From the NCBI GenBank assembly GCA_964559835.1, contig CAZLJE010000002.1:124001-188000 (forward strand): a DNA stretch of 64,000 bases, given 5' to 3'. This DNA is from DAISJI01 sp964559835 (GTDB lineage: Bacteria; Acidobacteriota; Terriglobia; Terriglobales; Acidobacteriaceae). A program made the position numbers and the translations under genes. Under the pieces are notes generated by a model. That model did not search any database. It was not told the DNA's origin and saw only the letters and a program-made list of their open reading frames with translations. Shown piece after piece: positions 34,720 through 44,181 of this stretch; the first letter of the stretch is position 1, and each line of letters opens with the position of its first letter.

Positions 34720-35906
34720 TTTTGCAATCGTTCCGCCGCTGCGTCCAGCGTCGCGTCTTTCTTGCAGAACGCGAACCGCACCTGATGCGACCCGAGCTTT
34801 GCGTCGCGGTAGAAACTCGATCCTGGAACCGTCGCGACTCCGATGTCCTTGACCAGGTATTGCGCGAACTTCACGTCGTCGCCAAAGCCGAACGCCGAGA
34901 TGTCGGTCATGATGTAGTAAGCGCCGCGCGGAACATAGACCTTGAATCCCGCTTCGCGCAGGACGGGCAACAAGCGATCACGTCGCGCCCGATACGACGA
35001 TGCGAGCTTCGTGTAGTACTCCTGCGGCAACGACAGCGCCACCGCGCCCGCAGCCTGCAACGGAGCGGCCGCGCCGACGGTCAGGAAGTCATGCACCTTG
35101 CGGATCGCGCTCGTCAGCTCCGCCGGAGCAACGGCCCAGCCGACGCGCCATCCGGTCACGCTGTACGTTTTCGACATGCCGTTGATCGTGATCGTCCGCT
35201 CGCGCATGCCGTCGAGCGATGCCATCGAGATGTGTTCGGTTCCGTCGTAAAGGATGTGTTCGTAGATCTCGTCGGTGATGGCCAGCGCATCGAACTCGAC
35301 GCACAGGTCGCGGATGAACTCCAGCTCCGCCCGCGTGAACACCTTACCTGTCGGATTGTTCGGCGTGTTGAGAATGATCGCCTTGGTGTTGCGGTTGAAC
35401 GCGGCGCGCAGTTCCTGCGGGTCGTAGCGCCAAGTGTCGCTGGTCGCGTCCGGAGGATGAAGCGTCACGTACTTCGGCGTCGCGCCGGAGAGGATCGTGT
35501 CCGGACCGTAATTCTCGTAGAACGGCTCGAAGACGACGACCTCGTCGCCGGGATTGGTGATCGCCATCAACGACGCGATCATCGCCTCCGTCGAGCCGCA
35601 GCAGACGGTGATGTTCTTCTCGGGATCGACCTCGATTCCCTGCCAGAGCTTCATCTGGCGCGCGATGGCGTCGCGCAGCGGTTTGGCGCCCCAGGTGATC
35701 GCGTACTGGTTGATGTCGGCCGCGATCGCTTCCTGCGCGGCGCGCTTGATCTCTTCGGGAGCGGAGAAGTCGGGAAAGCCCTGCGCGAGATTGATAGCGC
35801 CATGCAACATCGCCTGGCGCGTCATCTCGCGGATGACGGATTCGGTGAACAGCCCTGCTTTTTCGCTCACGAGCCGCTTCACGCGGGAGGAAGGCACTGT
35901 GCTCAT
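34701..35906 (-). CDS. Class I/II PLP aminotransferase (aspartate/methionine aminotransferase-like)
   Basis: A 401-aa protein from the ATG at 35906 (MSTVPSSRVKRLVSEKAG); a longer upstream frame enters sequence of the neighbouring gene and is ignored. Motifs: INLAQGFPDFSAPEE, YAITWGAKPLRDAIARQ, NTPNNPTGKVFTRAEL, DEIYEHILYDG, the PLP-lysine motif NGMSKTYSVTGWRVG and the C-terminal RFAFCKKDATLDAAAERL. The wording fits the YbdL/kynurenine-aminotransferase-like branch (methionine or glutamine transaminases). The exact amino acid is undecided. It is a single minus-strand gene next to a pseudogene. Confidence 0.9.
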   Translation of the reverse strand: MSTVPSSRVKRLVSEKAGLFTESVIREMTRQAMLHGAINLAQGFPDFSAPEEIKRAAQEAIAADINQYAITWGAKPLRDAIARQMKLWQGIEVDPEKNITVCCGSTEAMIASLMAITNPGDEVVVFEPFYENYGPDTILSGATPKYVTLHPPDATSDTWRYDPQELRAAFNRNTKAIILNTPNNPTGKVFTRAELEFIRDLCVEFDALAITDEIYEHILYDGTEHISMASLDGMRERTITINGMSKTYSVTGWRVGWAVAPAELTSAIRKVHDFLTVGAAAPLQAAGAVALSLPQEYYTKLASSYRARRDRLLPVLREAGFKVYVPRGAYYIMTDISAFGFGDDVKFAQYLVKDIGVATVPGSSFYRDAKLGSHQVRFAFCKKDATLDAAAERLQKLATSS

Positions 35907-35935
35907 GGCGTTCGAGCGTAGCACAGGCGAGCGCT

Positions 35936-36429
35936 TCACGACTCGAAGCGTAGTGCATCGATCGCCGTCAACATGCTCGCCCGCCGAGCCGGGACGAACC
36001 CGAAGAACACGCCGATCAACGTCGAGATGAGGAATGACAACGCGACCGATGTCCACGAGATCGGGAGCGACAGTCCGTGGGGAAGCAGGAAGTGCGTCGA
36101 GATCGGGATGAGGATCGCCAGCGCGATGCCGACGATCGCGCCTCCGCCGCTGATGAGGACCGCCTCGAGCAGGAACTGGAATTGGATCTCGGTCCTGGTC
36201 GCGCCGACCACCTTGAGGATGCCGATCTCCTGCGTTCGCTGCGAGACGGTCAGCAGCATGATATTCATGATGCCGATGCCGCTGAGCAGCAGCGCGATGG
36301 CGGCAATGGCGAGCAGCACCAGGCTGAGCGCATCGGAGATTGTGTATGCGGCCGAGAGCAACGCCTCCAGGTTCTCGACGTTGAATGTCTCACCAGCACG
36401 ATGGCGCGACTCCAGGCTGCTTCGCACCG
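35936..36429 (-). pseudogene. Truncated MacB-type ABC permease (C-terminal part)
   Basis: The frame from about 36429 to the stop at 35936 encodes only the last ~160 residues of a MacB/FtsX permease: SSLESRHRAGETFNVENL, three hydrophobic segments with IMNIMLLTVSQRTQEIGILK, GATRTEIQFQFLLEAV and the terminal PARRASMLTAIDALRFES. A full permease has ~400-650 residues. The N-terminal part is missing and is replaced by an unrelated GH43 remnant in another frame, so the gene is not functional. An intact relative lies at 52544-53908. Confidence 0.75.
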
Positions 36430-36655
36430 CGCCGAGATGCCGCCATCGAAGCTGCCGTAGAAGATGTAACGCTGGCCGTTGTCCTCGACGATCGCCGGAT
36501 CGATGGTCGCGTGCGCGTATCCCGCGCAGCAGGGCTCGACAACAGGCGTGCTGTAGGCGGCCCATGGTCCGAGCGGGCTGTCGGCGGTGGCGACGAAGAT
36601 CGCGCTGCCACCCTGTTGCGTGTTCGAGACGGCCCAGCAACAACTCCGGATACAG
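36430..36655 (-). pseudogene. Glycoside hydrolase family 43 remnant
   Basis: Read in a frame different from the MacB remnant, this segment encodes NTQQGGSAIFVATADSPLGP.W then TIDPAIVEDNGQRYIFYGS and FDGGISAR, which is the blade pattern of GH43 arabinanase/xylosidase propellers, including an acidic ID-PA motif. It stops making sense at both ends. The break to the MacB frame is within a few bases of 36430. It is therefore an inner fragment left by a deletion or recombination. Confidence 0.65.
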
Positions 36656-36741
36656 TGACAATCAACCGGCTACGGAACAATAGTTGGGAATTTCAGCCGA
36701 ACACCTGCCCTCGCGGCATCGGCTCGCTGTCAAAGGGATGA

Positions 36742-36817
<76 letters not shown>

Positions 36818-36865
36818 GCCGCATTCATGGTAACCCGGCGCGCGTGGATGGCGAAGCCGTTTAGC

Positions 36866-37282
36866 TTAAAACCATGTCGATCGCCGGTAGCGGCGGTACT
36901 CGTCGCCGAAACGCTCCTCGAGTACGCGTTCCTCGCGGCGGGCGCGCATCACCTGCATGGGAACGAGCACGAGCAGGAATAACAGCAACAGGGGACGCCG
37001 TACATAGAGGATCAGTCCGGCGAGGGCGGTGGCGCCGAAGACGTAAACCGGATGACGGATGCGGCTGTAGATCCCATGCGTGACCAGCATTTTCGCCTGC
37101 GGCGTGATCGAAAACGCGTTGCCAAGCTGAAAACGCGCGATGGTGAGAAAAAGCAGACCGACCGCGACAAGCACGAGCCCGGAGATACGCATTGCATCCC
37201 AGGGCGGGCCGGCAAGTTCGTACAGGATGAGGGCTAGGGCAATGGGCGGGACGATGGTGACGACGAGGGCAGGGCGATCCAT
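36866..37282 (-). CDS. Isoprenylcysteine carboxyl methyltransferase-family membrane protein
   Basis: A 138-aa protein from the ATG at 37282 (MDRPALVVTIVPP). About three to four hydrophobic helices, then the family motif region LVTHGIYSRIRHPVYVFG and MRARREERVLEERFGDEYRRYRR. These motifs bind S-adenosylmethionine and the phosphate region in ICMT/PEMT-like enzymes. Bacterial members methylate unknown small molecules or lipids. The protein is shorter than eukaryotic ICMT but normal for bacterial relatives. It follows the Rsm22 gene by 32 nt and is probably the last gene of that operon. Confidence 0.8.
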   Translation of the reverse strand: MDRPALVVTIVPPIALALILYELAGPPWDAMRISGLVLVAVGLLFLTIARFQLGNAFSITPQAKMLVTHGIYSRIRHPVYVFGATALAGLILYVRRPLLLLFLLVLVPMQVMRARREERVLEERFGDEYRRYRRSTWF

Positions 37283-37314
37283 AGCGGATTTACGAATCAG
37301 ACTCCGATGAAGTC

Positions 37315-38271
37315 TCAGGCGGGCCACGCATCGCCCCACTCCGCCTTGCGGGCCGCGCGGTACAGCGCTTTTTGCGATTTCCCGATCGCCGGTTGTTGCA
37401 GGTCTTGCGGCGTGCACAGCGTGAGCTTCACATGTCCGGGATGCTTCAGCGGATGGCGCACGATACGCGCGTCGGGTCTTTGCACTGCCGTTTTGGCGGC
37501 GATCAAGTATGAGAATTTTTCGTCTTCGTAGCCCAGTTCCCCGCCCTTCAGTCTGCGGTGCGCCGACGTGCGCTCCAGACGCACGCTGAAATGGCACCAG
37601 TCGTTGCGGACGGCGAGCGGGCACTGGTTGTGGTGAGGGCAAGGCGCGGCAATCTGCGCGGAGACACCGATGAGCATGTCGCGTGCGCGCAGGACGTGCG
37701 CGAAGCCGGACGTGGTTCCGGGCTCGATGATGATCAGCGCGACATCGGCAAGTTCCCATGCCGAGCGAACGACAGCCATTGCATCTGCGAGTTCGCCGAT
37801 CGTGTACGAAAGGACGACGGCATCGTGTCGCGGGACCTGCGGCAGATTGCTAAGGTCGCCTGGCATCCACGTCGCGTGCTGCAAGGCGGCGCTGCTGCTC
37901 GCCGCCATACGTTCGCCGATTTCAATCAATGAGGCATCGCGTTCAACGGCGGTGAATTTTTCGATGTGCGGCAGAACTTCCGTCGCCGCCCACATCGCGG
38001 TACCCGGTCCGGCTCCGAGGTCAAGCAGAGAATGGATCGGCGTGTGGACGCGTAAGACAAGTTCGCGCAGCACGCGGGCAGTGGCGGCGTACGTCGCAGG
38101 CATGCGCGTGGCAAGATATGCGGCGCGTTCAGCGGCGTTCGACAGGGCTCCGCCGAATTTGCCGGCGCGGTACCGCTGCGAGATGTCGGACGCCGCACGC
38201 GAGAGGGCGCGGGGATCGACCCGCGCAGTCTCTTCCTCGATCGCCGCTTGAAGTGCTTCAGGAAGTCGCAT
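37315..38271 (-). CDS. Rsm22-family small-subunit rRNA methyltransferase-like protein
   Basis: A 318-aa protein from the ATG at 38271 (MRLPEALQAAIEEE). The Rossmann methyltransferase signature is LLDLGAGPGTAMWAA near 85-95. A cysteine cluster CPHHNQCPL..DWCHF near residue 205-222, with a further downstream cysteine, matches the Fe-S-like cluster of mitochondrial Rsm22. The yeast and trypanosome proteins act on the small ribosomal subunit; the bacterial role is not established. The start overlaps the end of the upstream permease gene by 14 bp, so it is translated from the same message. Confidence 0.87.
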   Translation of the reverse strand: MRLPEALQAAIEEETARVDPRALSRAASDISQRYRAGKFGGALSNAAERAAYLATRMPATYAATARVLRELVLRVHTPIHSLLDLGAGPGTAMWAATEVLPHIEKFTAVERDASLIEIGERMAASSSAALQHATWMPGDLSNLPQVPRHDAVVLSYTIGELADAMAVVRSAWELADVALIIIEPGTTSGFAHVLRARDMLIGVSAQIAAPCPHHNQCPLAVRNDWCHFSVRLERTSAHRRLKGGELGYEDEKFSYLIAAKTAVQRPDARIVRHPLKHPGHVKLTLCTPQDLQQPAIGKSQKALYRAARKAEWGDAWPA

Positions 38272-39694
38272 GGGCAAACGGCCATTCGCCGCGACGCGCG
38301 GCACGGAACAGATAAATCATGACTCCGACGACGACGATCACCACTACGTAGCGCAATTCCTTCGCGCGATCGTGGAGCACAAACAGGAACCCGACGGTCG
38401 CCAGCAATGCGGGCAGCGGATACAGCCACATTCGGAAGGGGCGCGGCAGGTCAGGGCGGCGGCTGCGCAGGATGATCACGCCCACCGACTGGAAGAGGAA
38501 CTGGAGCGTGATGCGAATGACGACCAGCGCGGCAATCACGTCCTGCAGCTTCAGCGAGCACGCCAGGGCCGCGACCACGCCGAGGGCGAGCAATGACACG
38601 TGCGGCATGTGATACCGCGGATGGACGGAGGCAAAGCTGCTGAAGTAGTTGCCGTCCTGCGCGGCGGCGAAGGGCACGCGGGAATATCCGAGCAGCAGCG
38701 AGAAAACGGAAGCGAACGCCGTCCACATGATGAGCACGGTCGCGATCACCGCGGCGGTGTGGCCGTAGACGCGCTGCATCAGCATCGATATCACGTACAG
38801 GCGCTGGTTCTCGGCAGTGGCGGCGTCGTTCAGTTCGCGCCACGGGATGACGCCGAGAATGCTGATGTTCATCACGATATAAATGCACGCGACTAACACG
38901 ATCGACAGGATAAGAGCGCGCGGGATGTTCTTGCCCGGGTCCTTGATCTCGCCGCCCAGGAAACAGACGTTGTAGTAGCCCCAGTAATCATAGGCCGCGA
39001 TGAGCATCGCCGAGCCCATGCCGATGAAGAACTGGTTCGAGAGATGAAACGCGCCCGGCGGGAAATCGAACGCGAGCGCGGCACTGAAGTGCGTCAGGCC
39101 TGCAAAGATCACCCAGGCGACGGTACCCATGACGCCGATCCAAAGGAAGTTCGCGATCTTCGCGACGGCGGTGATGCGCCGGTAGAGAAGAAATACAGTC
39201 ATCACGAGCAAACCGACGGCGACAAACGTAGCAGCCGTGACCGCCACGCGGGCCTCTAACGTGCCGAGCAACGGGATCTGCAACTTCAGATCGCGAGCGG
39301 CGAACGTGCGCTCCAGGCCGGGCCAGAGATACGTGGCGTAATTCGCAAGACCCAGCGATCCCGACGCGATCGACAAGGGCGCGCTGAAGGAAAGTTGCCA
39401 GATGAAGAGAAACGAGATCAGCCGACCCAGCTTGTTGGGTCCATATATCTGTTGGAGGTAACGATACGACCCGCCGGAGCCCGGCATCGCGGCGCCGAGT
39501 TCCGCCCAGACCAGCCCGTCACACAGGGCGAAGAGCGCGCCGAAGATCCATCCCAGCATCGCCTGCGGCCCGCCCATCGCCGCGATGATCAGCGGCATGG
39601 TGATGAACGGGCCCACGCCGATCATGTCGATCATGTTCAGCGTGGTCGCGTTGAGCAGTCCGACGCCGCGGACGAGCTCGCGGTCGCCGTCCAT
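38258..39694 (-). CDS. APC-superfamily amino acid permease
   Basis: A 478-aa protein from the ATG at 39694, which overlaps the stop of the PIG-L gene (TGATG). About 12 helices. Helix 1 carries IDMIGVGPFITMPLIIAAMGG and helix 3 GSGGSYRYLQQIYGP. Later helices include GAYDYWGYYNVCFLGGEIKDPGKNIPRA. This is the amino acid/polyamine permease fold without a solute motif I can pin down. The tail is basic. It lies between a secreted deacetylase and an RNA-methyltransferase-like gene, so its operon context does not define the substrate. Confidence 0.88.
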   Translation of the reverse strand: MDGDRELVRGVGLLNATTLNMIDMIGVGPFITMPLIIAAMGGPQAMLGWIFGALFALCDGLVWAELGAAMPGSGGSYRYLQQIYGPNKLGRLISFLFIWQLSFSAPLSIASGSLGLANYATYLWPGLERTFAARDLKLQIPLLGTLEARVAVTAATFVAVGLLVMTVFLLYRRITAVAKIANFLWIGVMGTVAWVIFAGLTHFSAALAFDFPPGAFHLSNQFFIGMGSAMLIAAYDYWGYYNVCFLGGEIKDPGKNIPRALILSIVLVACIYIVMNISILGVIPWRELNDAATAENQRLYVISMLMQRVYGHTAAVIATVLIMWTAFASVFSLLLGYSRVPFAAAQDGNYFSSFASVHPRYHMPHVSLLALGVVAALACSLKLQDVIAALVVIRITLQFLFQSVGVIILRSRRPDLPRPFRMWLYPLPALLATVGFLFVLHDRAKELRYVVVIVVVGVMIYLFRAARRGEWPFAHATS

Positions 39695-42384
39695 CAAGGT
39701 TTCGCCTGGGCCGGCGCAGCCGATGCGCTCACCAGGTTCACGAACAACCGCACCGCGCCCGGAACACCGGCCGGGATCTGGCGGAAGAACGCATAGCCGG
39801 TGTAGATGTACAGCCCCTTGCCGTAGTGGGCGACCAGCATTCCTCCCTGGCGCGGCGGCTCGCCGGGATCGTTCGACGCGAGCAGCGGCTTGTACCCCGG
39901 AGCCCACTGGCTGGCGAAATATAATCCGCGCTCCTGCACCCAGCCACTGAAGTCGCGCGCGCCGATCTGGTTGGGTGTGTGGAAGATCGGGTCGGCGGGA
40001 TCGAGGATCGTGACCGGCGCCTCTTCGAGCGTAACGCGCTCGTTACTGAGAGTCAGCGGGTGGGGCGCGTAATGGCCGTTGTTGAACACGCCGACCGCCG
40101 CCATGTATTGCACCAGCAGCGTCCCGCCGTTGTTCACGTAATCCAGCAGCCGGTGGTTGAACTCGCGAATGTCGTTCCGAACGTCGTACGCGCGAATGCC
40201 GACCACGATGGTGTGGAAGCGGCTGAGATCGCCCGACGCCAGCTCCGCCGGCGTGATCATGTGCAGGTTGACGCCGAGTTGCTGGAGCACCGCGGGAATG
40301 TCATCTCCGGCGCCCATGATGTAGCCGACCTGCATTTCCTTAGGAACATTCACGTCCACGGCGCTGATGCGCTGCCGCGCCGGGCGGTAGTAATAGAACT
40401 CGCCGATGTCGTGGCGGCCAATCGTAATGAAGCCCTCGGTGTAGCTCTTGCCGTCGTACTCGGCGGCGGCGGCGAGGTCGTACGCGCCTTCCTTCAACGG
40501 CGGCGGCGTGACGGTGAAACGGAAACCCTTGAATTCACCCTCTCCCGCGAATTGCGCTGGCTGGGACGCAGGCGTGACGCGCCATCCCGCCGGAACCTGC
40601 AATTTGACGTTCGCCTGCGCGGCGCCGGCGACGTTGCTGCGCACGCCGACAACGATCTGCGCCGGGCCGTTCGTGTGCGTCGAGACCACCTGCACTGCAG
40701 GCTGCAAAGAGACGGACAACGGCGGAGCGACGGCCAGCGGGCGCTGCGTCTGGCCGTAGGTCGGATCTACGTGCTTCGTCTGCACGACGGATTCGATCTC
40801 GCCTTCGCTATCACCCGCGACATACGTTGCGCGCGCGTGCAGCGGCCATGGCGGAAGGGGCAGCGTCGCGTACTGCGGCTGGTCGACCTTGTATACGGCC
40901 TCCTGCTGGTCATCGCGGTGCCAGTACGGCCGCGTGTACTGCGCGTCCGCGGGAACCGTGACACGGAACTGCGCGGTGGCTGCCTGGTTGGTCTCCAGCT
41001 TCGATCCGTCGCTCTTGATCTTTTCAATCTTCCATCCAGCGGGCGCGACGAGTTCGATGTTGCGCACCTCGATCGGCTGCTTGCTGCGGTTGTAGAACCG
41101 CGCCGTCGCGGTAAAGGTCTGCCCTGGAACCGCCAGTTGAATCGTCTCTTCCTGGCGGAAGAAACCGAAACCAACCTGCGGATTCGGAGAATCCACGGAT
41201 GCAAGCAGGGTGGCGCCCAGTGCAAGATTCACCGCGTCCGCGAACTGTTTTTCCTTCTCGCGAAGTTCGCCGAGTACTTCGGCCTTCGCAGCGGGAGCGA
41301 TCGTCAGCGGCTCGAGTTGGCGGGCTGCATCGCGCACCTGCTTCAATGCCGCGATGAGCATCGCCGCAATGGTGGAACCGTCGTTCAGATGAAACTCGGC
41401 CGCGGCTTGCTCCGCCAGTTTGTCGGCGCGATCCAACGCCGGCCGCAAAAACGGCGCTTTGGATTCGTCGCTTCCGAGGCGCGCGGCGAGCCCGGGCAGC
41501 GTTTCGTCGATGCCGCCGAAGAAATCGGTTTCATTCGGCCGCGGACCGATCGTCGATTCCGCCAGCTTGTAAGTGCGGAAGATATCGCCCGGCGCGACAT
41601 AGAATCCGCCGACGCCCTGCGACGACTGGTACTTCAATCCCTCGGTCGAAAACTGAGCGTAGGACATGCCGAGTACGGGCGAGTAGTCGCCGACGTCCAG
41701 CTTGAGGGTTGCCTCGTTCTGCGGCGTGTTGCCGATGTACAGCTTTTTCGCCTGCCACGGCAGGAGTCCTTCGCGAATCTGCTCGGGAAAACGATTGGGA
41801 TCGGCGGCAGCCTTGAATGCTTCGCGTGAGAGGATGCCGGCAGCCTGGTGATTACCGTGGCCGTCGCGAGCGCTGCCGTCGAAACGCGAAACGATCACGT
41901 CCGGGCGGAAGGTGCGGATCTCGCGCACAATGTCGGCGAGCGCCGTGTCGTGTCCGCCCCATTTCTGGAAGCTCTCGTCAGCGGTCTTGGAGAAACCGAA
42001 GTCCACGACGCGCGTGAAGCGCTGCTCGACGCCGTAGAAGCGGTCGGCTTCCATCAGTTCGAGCGTGCGGAGGACTCCGAGTTCGTCGAATAGTTCCGAG
42101 CCGAACTTGTTCTGGCCGCCTTCACCGCGGTTGAGCGTCTGCATGATCGTGCGAACGCCACGCCCGCGCGCCTCGTAGACGAGCATGGAGCCATCGTCGT
42201 CGTCGGGATGCGCGGTGGTGTGCAGCAGGCGGGCGGTGGTGCGCAACCGCGGCAGCACCTGCGCCAGCCCGGAGGAACCGAGGTCCTGCGGCGGAATGTC
42301 CTGGGCAAATGCCGCGCCACAAACCAGCGCGACCACAAAGAAGGCAACAAGGCACACCGCGAACTTCCGGATTCGACGCTCCAT
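39694..42384 (-). CDS. Secreted PIG-L (LmbE) deacetylase, long form
   Basis: An 896-aa protein from the ATG at 42384, whose AGGAG lies five bases upstream; a GTG at 42390 would add two residues. Signal peptide ~1-27 (FAVCLVAFFVVALVCGAAFA). The PIG-L metal-binding motif TTAHPDDDDG lies near 56-65, with the partner histidine in RDGHGNHQAAG near 175. The remaining ~600 residues hold beta-sandwich domains (NEW3-like: PAGWKIEKI, VPAGWRVTPA) and a GATase-like C-terminal domain (NGGTLLVQY). The family de-N-acetylates sugar-linked substrates. The long secreted form is common in acidobacteria and its substrate is unknown. It leads an apparent four-gene operon. Confidence 0.9.
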   Translation of the reverse strand: MERRIRKFAVCLVAFFVVALVCGAAFAQDIPPQDLGSSGLAQVLPRLRTTARLLHTTAHPDDDDGSMLVYEARGRGVRTIMQTLNRGEGGQNKFGSELFDELGVLRTLELMEADRFYGVEQRFTRVVDFGFSKTADESFQKWGGHDTALADIVREIRTFRPDVIVSRFDGSARDGHGNHQAAGILSREAFKAAADPNRFPEQIREGLLPWQAKKLYIGNTPQNEATLKLDVGDYSPVLGMSYAQFSTEGLKYQSSQGVGGFYVAPGDIFRTYKLAESTIGPRPNETDFFGGIDETLPGLAARLGSDESKAPFLRPALDRADKLAEQAAAEFHLNDGSTIAAMLIAALKQVRDAARQLEPLTIAPAAKAEVLGELREKEKQFADAVNLALGATLLASVDSPNPQVGFGFFRQEETIQLAVPGQTFTATARFYNRSKQPIEVRNIELVAPAGWKIEKIKSDGSKLETNQAATAQFRVTVPADAQYTRPYWHRDDQQEAVYKVDQPQYATLPLPPWPLHARATYVAGDSEGEIESVVQTKHVDPTYGQTQRPLAVAPPLSVSLQPAVQVVSTHTNGPAQIVVGVRSNVAGAAQANVKLQVPAGWRVTPASQPAQFAGEGEFKGFRFTVTPPPLKEGAYDLAAAAEYDGKSYTEGFITIGRHDIGEFYYYRPARQRISAVDVNVPKEMQVGYIMGAGDDIPAVLQQLGVNLHMITPAELASGDLSRFHTIVVGIRAYDVRNDIREFNHRLLDYVNNGGTLLVQYMAAVGVFNNGHYAPHPLTLSNERVTLEEAPVTILDPADPIFHTPNQIGARDFSGWVQERGLYFASQWAPGYKPLLASNDPGEPPRQGGMLVAHYGKGLYIYTGYAFFRQIPAGVPGAVRLFVNLVSASAAPAQAKP

Positions 42385-42454
42385 CCTCACTCCTGGTGAA
42401 CTGAGAAGTATAAAGAAGATGAGCTTCGGCAGGGGAAAGTCGCGGAAACTGGCT

Positions 42455-42555
42455 CATGGCACATGGCTCAGGGCGCCATGCTCAAGGCACGAGCCAGTCA
42501 TAAGTTCATCGACGAAATCATGCAAGAGCCATGCGCCTTGCGCCATCCGCCATGC
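42455..42555. repeat. Short-word repeat hairpin (words CATGGC and GCCATG)
   Basis: Left words (CATGGCACATGGCTCAGGGC, around 42455-42500) and right words (GCCATGCGCCTTGCGCCATC, around 42530-42555) are partly complementary. The element sits between the PIG-L gene and the stop of the anti-sigma gene on the minus strand. Confidence 0.65.
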
Positions 42556-42561
42556 GCCGGG

Positions 42562-44181
42562 TCATCTCGGCGTCCAGGTGCGCCCGGCGTCCTCCGTGAC
42601 CCAGGTCCTGTTGGACGCGGTGGTCACGTACCCGGTGCTCTGGGTGGGGAAACTAACGCTGGTGATCGCGTCGGACACCCACATGCCTTCCATGCCCACT
42701 TTCACGCGCGACCAGGTGCGGCCCGAGTCGGTGCTGTGGAAGAGCGCGCCTGCGGTACCGCCGGCCCACAGATCTCCGTTGTTCGACGAAATCGACCGGA
42801 ATGTCACTCCGGGATCGATGTCGACCTTCCCCCACGTGACGCCGTCGGCAGAACGCTCGACCGCACCGTCCGACGAAACGCGCCAACGTGTGGAAGAGGC
42901 CGGAGTCCGCTTCTTTGACAGCGCTCCCACCACACCGCCGGCAGCGCCTGCGCGCATCCGGCCAACAACAGGCGCTTCTTCTGCCGTGACGCTCACGGTC
43001 TCTGCGGCGGCACTCGGATGGAGCGTCATGTTCTGCGCCACCATGCCGTTCACATCCAGATCGTTCGTCTTCGTCGTTTGCATTCCCGCTGCAGTAACCT
43101 CGACGGAGTACACACCGGGCGTGACTGCAGGAAATCGGTACGCGCCCATCGCATCCGTTCGCACCGACTCGGAGGTATTCGTCTTCGTGTTCGTGATCGT
43201 GACCAGCGCATCGGGAACCACAGCGCCGCTCGGGTCGGTAACGCGGCCGGAGATCACGCCAGCGGCCGGGCGCATTGTCTTGGCCACTTCCTTGCGCGCT
43301 GTAGGAGGAGGCGGTGGCGGTGGAGCGGGAGCCATTTGAGCTTGATCACGCGCCATCTGCGATTGGGGAGCTGCCCCGGGCACCTGAGCCGGCCCGGCCT
43401 GTGCCATTTGCGACTGCGGCTCGCTCGACTGGTAGTGGTTCTGGACGGTATTTGCCGCCGTATTCGCTGCCGTTCCTGCCTGCCCGCCGACGAGAGCGCC
43501 CTGTGCGATTCCGGCGTCGGCGAGAGCGGAGTCCTTACGTCCTGGCGCCTCTTGCTTCGTCGCCAGCCCATCGAGCGACTTGGATTTTGATTCCTCGAGG
43601 GGCTTCGCCAGGTCGCGGGTCATTGACGGCGCGACGGGCGCAGGTGTACCGGCAGCGAACTTGTCGTGTTCGTCCGCCTGAGAAAGTTGCGCGTGTGACT
43701 TCGGCTGATGTATCGCCACTGCCGGTTCGTTACGCTTCGATCCCAGCCGATCTGCCTTGCTGCCCGTCGCCGCATTGGATTGCACTTCCTGAGAACTCGT
43801 TCCAGCCTCGGGAGCCTTCACGGTCGATGTGGTTGGCTGTGGCGCAATCGCGACATCGTACCCCTGTCGCTTTTCCAACAGCACCGACACCGCCGCTCCG
43901 ACTACGATGACCGTCGCCGCAACCGCCGTCCAGCGCAGCACCGGCCACCGAAACCAGGACTTCGCGGGCGCCGCCACCTCCGCCGGTTCCCGCTGTTCCG
44001 GCGCGGCCAGAGACACGAGGTCGCGGCAAGCCGGACACGCCGACAGATGCAGGAGCACACGTTCGCGCTCTTGCCCGGCGAGGGCCTGCTCGGCGAACGC
44101 GGTCAGCAGGTCGGCATCGGGATGTTCGCCCGCCGTCTGCGCTTGCATGCGCCTCCGCACGGATTCAGGGATCTGGCTCAC
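42562..44181 (-). CDS. Anti-sigma factor fused to a carboxypeptidase-regulatory domain and a YCF48-like propeller
   Basis: A 539-aa protein with a GTG start that overlaps the stop of the sigma gene (GTGA). The N-terminal zinc-finger anti-sigma motif is HLSACPACRDLV (Hx3Cx2C, ~45-56). One membrane helix lies near ~85-105 (TAVAATVIVVGAAVSVLL). A long Ala/Gln/Pro-rich linker runs to ~310. Then comes a CarboxypepD_reg domain (GVISGRVTDPSGAVVPDALV, ~312-400). The C-terminal ~110 residues have BNR/YCF48-like repeats (SADGVTWGKVDIDPGVTFRS, STDSGRTWSRV, EDAGRTWTPR). Anti-sigma proteins hold their sigma factor at the membrane; the outer domains could sense a signal. The fusion is unusual. Confidence 0.85.
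   Translation of the reverse strand: MSQIPESVRRRMQAQTAGEHPDADLLTAFAEQALAGQERERVLLHLSACPACRDLVSLAAPEQREPAEVAAPAKSWFRWPVLRWTAVAATVIVVGAAVSVLLEKRQGYDVAIAPQPTTSTVKAPEAGTSSQEVQSNAATGSKADRLGSKRNEPAVAIHQPKSHAQLSQADEHDKFAAGTPAPVAPSMTRDLAKPLEESKSKSLDGLATKQEAPGRKDSALADAGIAQGALVGGQAGTAANTAANTVQNHYQSSEPQSQMAQAGPAQVPGAAPQSQMARDQAQMAPAPPPPPPPTARKEVAKTMRPAAGVISGRVTDPSGAVVPDALVTITNTKTNTSESVRTDAMGAYRFPAVTPGVYSVEVTAAGMQTTKTNDLDVNGMVAQNMTLHPSAAAETVSVTAEEAPVVGRMRAGAAGGVVGALSKKRTPASSTRWRVSSDGAVERSADGVTWGKVDIDPGVTFRSISSNNGDLWAGGTAGALFHSTDSGRTWSRVKVGMEGMWVSDAITSVSFPTQSTGYVTTASNRTWVTEDAGRTWTPR

Noticed and set aside
39979..41829. 616-codon plus-strand frame opposite the PIG-L gene
   Set aside because: The PIG-L motifs are on the minus strand and the overlap with the permease gene supports it.
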